Part shown: piece after piece, positions 5,575-6,328 of the stretch
How positions within the stretch are numbered: the stretch's first letter is position 1
How the letters are laid out: each line of letters begins with the position of its first letter
NCBI GenBank assembly: GCA_007119405.1
Contig: SKPT01000441.1
Coordinates: 1-6,328, forward strand
DNA: 6,328 bases
DNA from: Phycisphaeraceae bacterium
Lineage (GTDB): Bacteria; Planctomycetota; Phycisphaerae; Phycisphaerales; Phycisphaeraceae
Direction: 5' to 3'
Notes under the pieces: generated by a model
Database searches by the model: none
Told to the model about the DNA's origin: nothing
The model's input: only the letters and a program-made list of their open reading frames with translations
Translations under genes and position numbers: made by a program

Positions 5575-5712
5575 ATGGGCCCCCACCCGCCAACACAAGA
5601 GTGCACCCGCTGTCAGCGTCTCCGCTTGCTCAGCGTGGCCGCCGTGATACCGCAGCGCGGGGGGCTGATCGGCGTGGCTTGCCCGGCCGCTTGCCAAGGA
5701 GCCTGCACATGA
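5575..5712 (+). CDS. 45-aa Cys-rich small protein, unknown, translationally coupled to the pseudopilin
   Basis: The ATG at 5575 follows AGGAGG (5564-5569) by 5 nt, a strong ribosome site. The stop TGA (5710-5712) overlaps the pseudopilin start in an ATGA, typical of translational coupling. The 45-aa product has five Cys: ECTRC (C10, C13) near the N-terminus and [10 protein letters not shown] (C36, C40, C44) near the C-terminus, linked by [20 protein letters not shown]. The spacing CXXC...CX3CX3C could form a small metal-binding knuckle, but no known family is recognised. It is the first reading frame after promoter 4. Support comes from ribosome site, overlap and Cys pattern; without homologues it could be a regulatory leader ORF rather than a stable protein. 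Confidence -1.
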   Translation: MGPHPPTQECTRCQRLRLLSVAAVIPQRGGLIGVACPAACQGACT

Positions 5713-6328
5713 ACCGGTTCCACCCCCGCCGCCACCCGCTCCGCCACCCGCTCCGCCGCGATCCCCGGCAGCAGGGTTTCACCCTCATCGAACTGCTGGT
5801 CGTGATCTCGATCATCGCCCTGCTGATCTCCATCCTCCTGCCGGCACTCGCCTCGGCGCGGGCCCAGGCCCGCGCGATGCAGTGCCTGACGCTGCTGCGC
5901 CAGTACGGCCTGGCCAACGAACAGTACACCCACGACCATGATGGCTGGACGCCCGCTGCCCGCGACCGCAGAGAGCATCGCGAGCATCCCGAGTGGTATG
6001 CCGACCGGGATTTCGCCATCTTCATGGGGGTGCAGATCCGCGGCAGTGGCTGGACCGAGTGGCCGCGATCGCACCTGTGCCCCGACGCGGCGGTCGGCCA
6101 GGAGTACAGCCTCATGTGGGCGACCTACGGCCGCAACGTGCAGAAGACCTGGGACGAGAACGAATGGGCGCAGGACATCTGGTCTCGCTACCACGAACGC
6201 GAGATGCGCAACCCCGGCCGTCTGCTGCAGATGGTCGACGCGTTCGGCGACCTGCAGCACATGTACAACGTCGACGACAATCCCAGCGACGCGACGCTCG
6301 ATTTTTCCGTCACCGGCCTGCCCCGCGC
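5709..6328 (+). CDS. Type II pseudopilin-like protein (prepilin N-terminal cleavage/methylation domain), 3' end missing
   Basis: 206 codons to the edge with no stop. The ATG at 5709 has AAGGAG (5696-5701) 7 nt upstream and overlaps the preceding small ORF by ATGA. Residues 1-22 are a very basic leader ([16 protein letters not shown]), followed by the prepilin peptidase motif G23|[24 protein letters not shown] with E28 at +5 and a hydrophobic helix. After cleavage and N-methylation of F24 such proteins enter a type II secretion or pilus-like fibre. AQCL-type residues follow ([18 protein letters not shown], 56-73), then a globular part with [10 protein letters not shown] and CPDA (C124). This matches the large planctomycete paralogue group of pseudopilin-like proteins, often found in many copies beside surface-enzyme genes; the individual role is unknown. 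It is controlled by promoter 4 and operator 4. Confidence -1.
   Translation, partial: MNRFHPRRHPLRHPLRRDPRQQGFTLIELLVVISIIALLISILLPALASARAQARAMQCLTLLRQYGLANEQYTHDHDGWTPAARDRREHREHPEWYADRDFAIFMGVQIRGSGWTEWPRSHLCPDAAVGQEYSLMWATYGRNVQKTWDENEWAQDIWSRYHEREMRNPGRLLQMVDAFGDLQHMYNVDDNPSDATLDFSVTGLPR
5730..5753 (+). repeat. Tandem 12-bp repeat in the pseudopilin leader
   Basis: CGCCACCCGCTC occurs twice in a row (5730-5741 and 5742-5753), encoding RHPL twice in the basic leader peptide. It keeps the frame, and a change in copy number would alter the length and charge of the leader only. Confidence -1.

Noticed and set aside
1..6328. CRISPR array, tRNA, rRNA or insertion sequence
   Set aside because: No regularly spaced repeats, no cloverleaf-like or rRNA stretches, and no transposase or terminal inverted repeats were seen on reading both strands.

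Overview
The window is GC-rich DNA with strong third-position G/C bias and clear Shine-Dalgarno sites. Three marks suggest a planctomycete, most like the Phycisphaerae: two proteins with PEP-CTERM sorting tails, a dockerin-type calcium-binding repeat pair fused to a glycoside hydrolase, and a pseudopilin with a very strong prepilin cleavage motif. This placement is inferred from protein architecture; there is no rRNA or marker gene here.

Layout. On the minus strand are a secreted protein of unknown family that runs off the left edge (1343 down to 1) and, upstream of it, a small membrane-anchored protein with a CXXC motif (2134 down to 1592). A 543-bp divergent spacer (2135-2677) follows. On the plus strand are a clan GH-A glycoside hydrolase with dockerin repeats and a PEP-CTERM tail (2678-4315) and a small PEP-CTERM protein of probable beta-sandwich fold (4435-5025), closed by a good intrinsic terminator at 5061-5092. 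A 482-bp stretch between that terminator and the next reading frame holds a possible gene relic on the minus strand. Then come a 45-codon Cys-rich small ORF (5575-5712) and, overlapping it by ATGA, a pseudopilin gene (5709 to the right edge, incomplete).

The most striking signal is regulatory. A 21-bp palindrome with core GAGCAA-N3-TTGCTC occurs at 1407-1427, 2532-2552, 5392-5412 and 5487-5507. Three copies lie on or just downstream of a near-consensus sigma70-type promoter with an exact 17-bp spacer (TTGACC/TAAGTT, TTGACC/TATCTT, TTGACA/TATTTT). In two of these the -10 box directly abuts the half-site; in the third the half-site starts 11 bp further on, about one helical turn. This looks like a local regulon under one dimeric repressor, possibly of the LacI or GntR type and not encoded here, that controls the secreted protein, the glycosidase operon and the small-ORF/pseudopilin operon together.

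Working model (inference): a substrate-induced surface locus for use of a polysaccharide or glycan. The hydrolase and its small partner are exported and sorted to the envelope by an exosortase system, and the secreted minus-strand protein and the pseudopilin are induced with them. The substrate cannot be told from the sequence.
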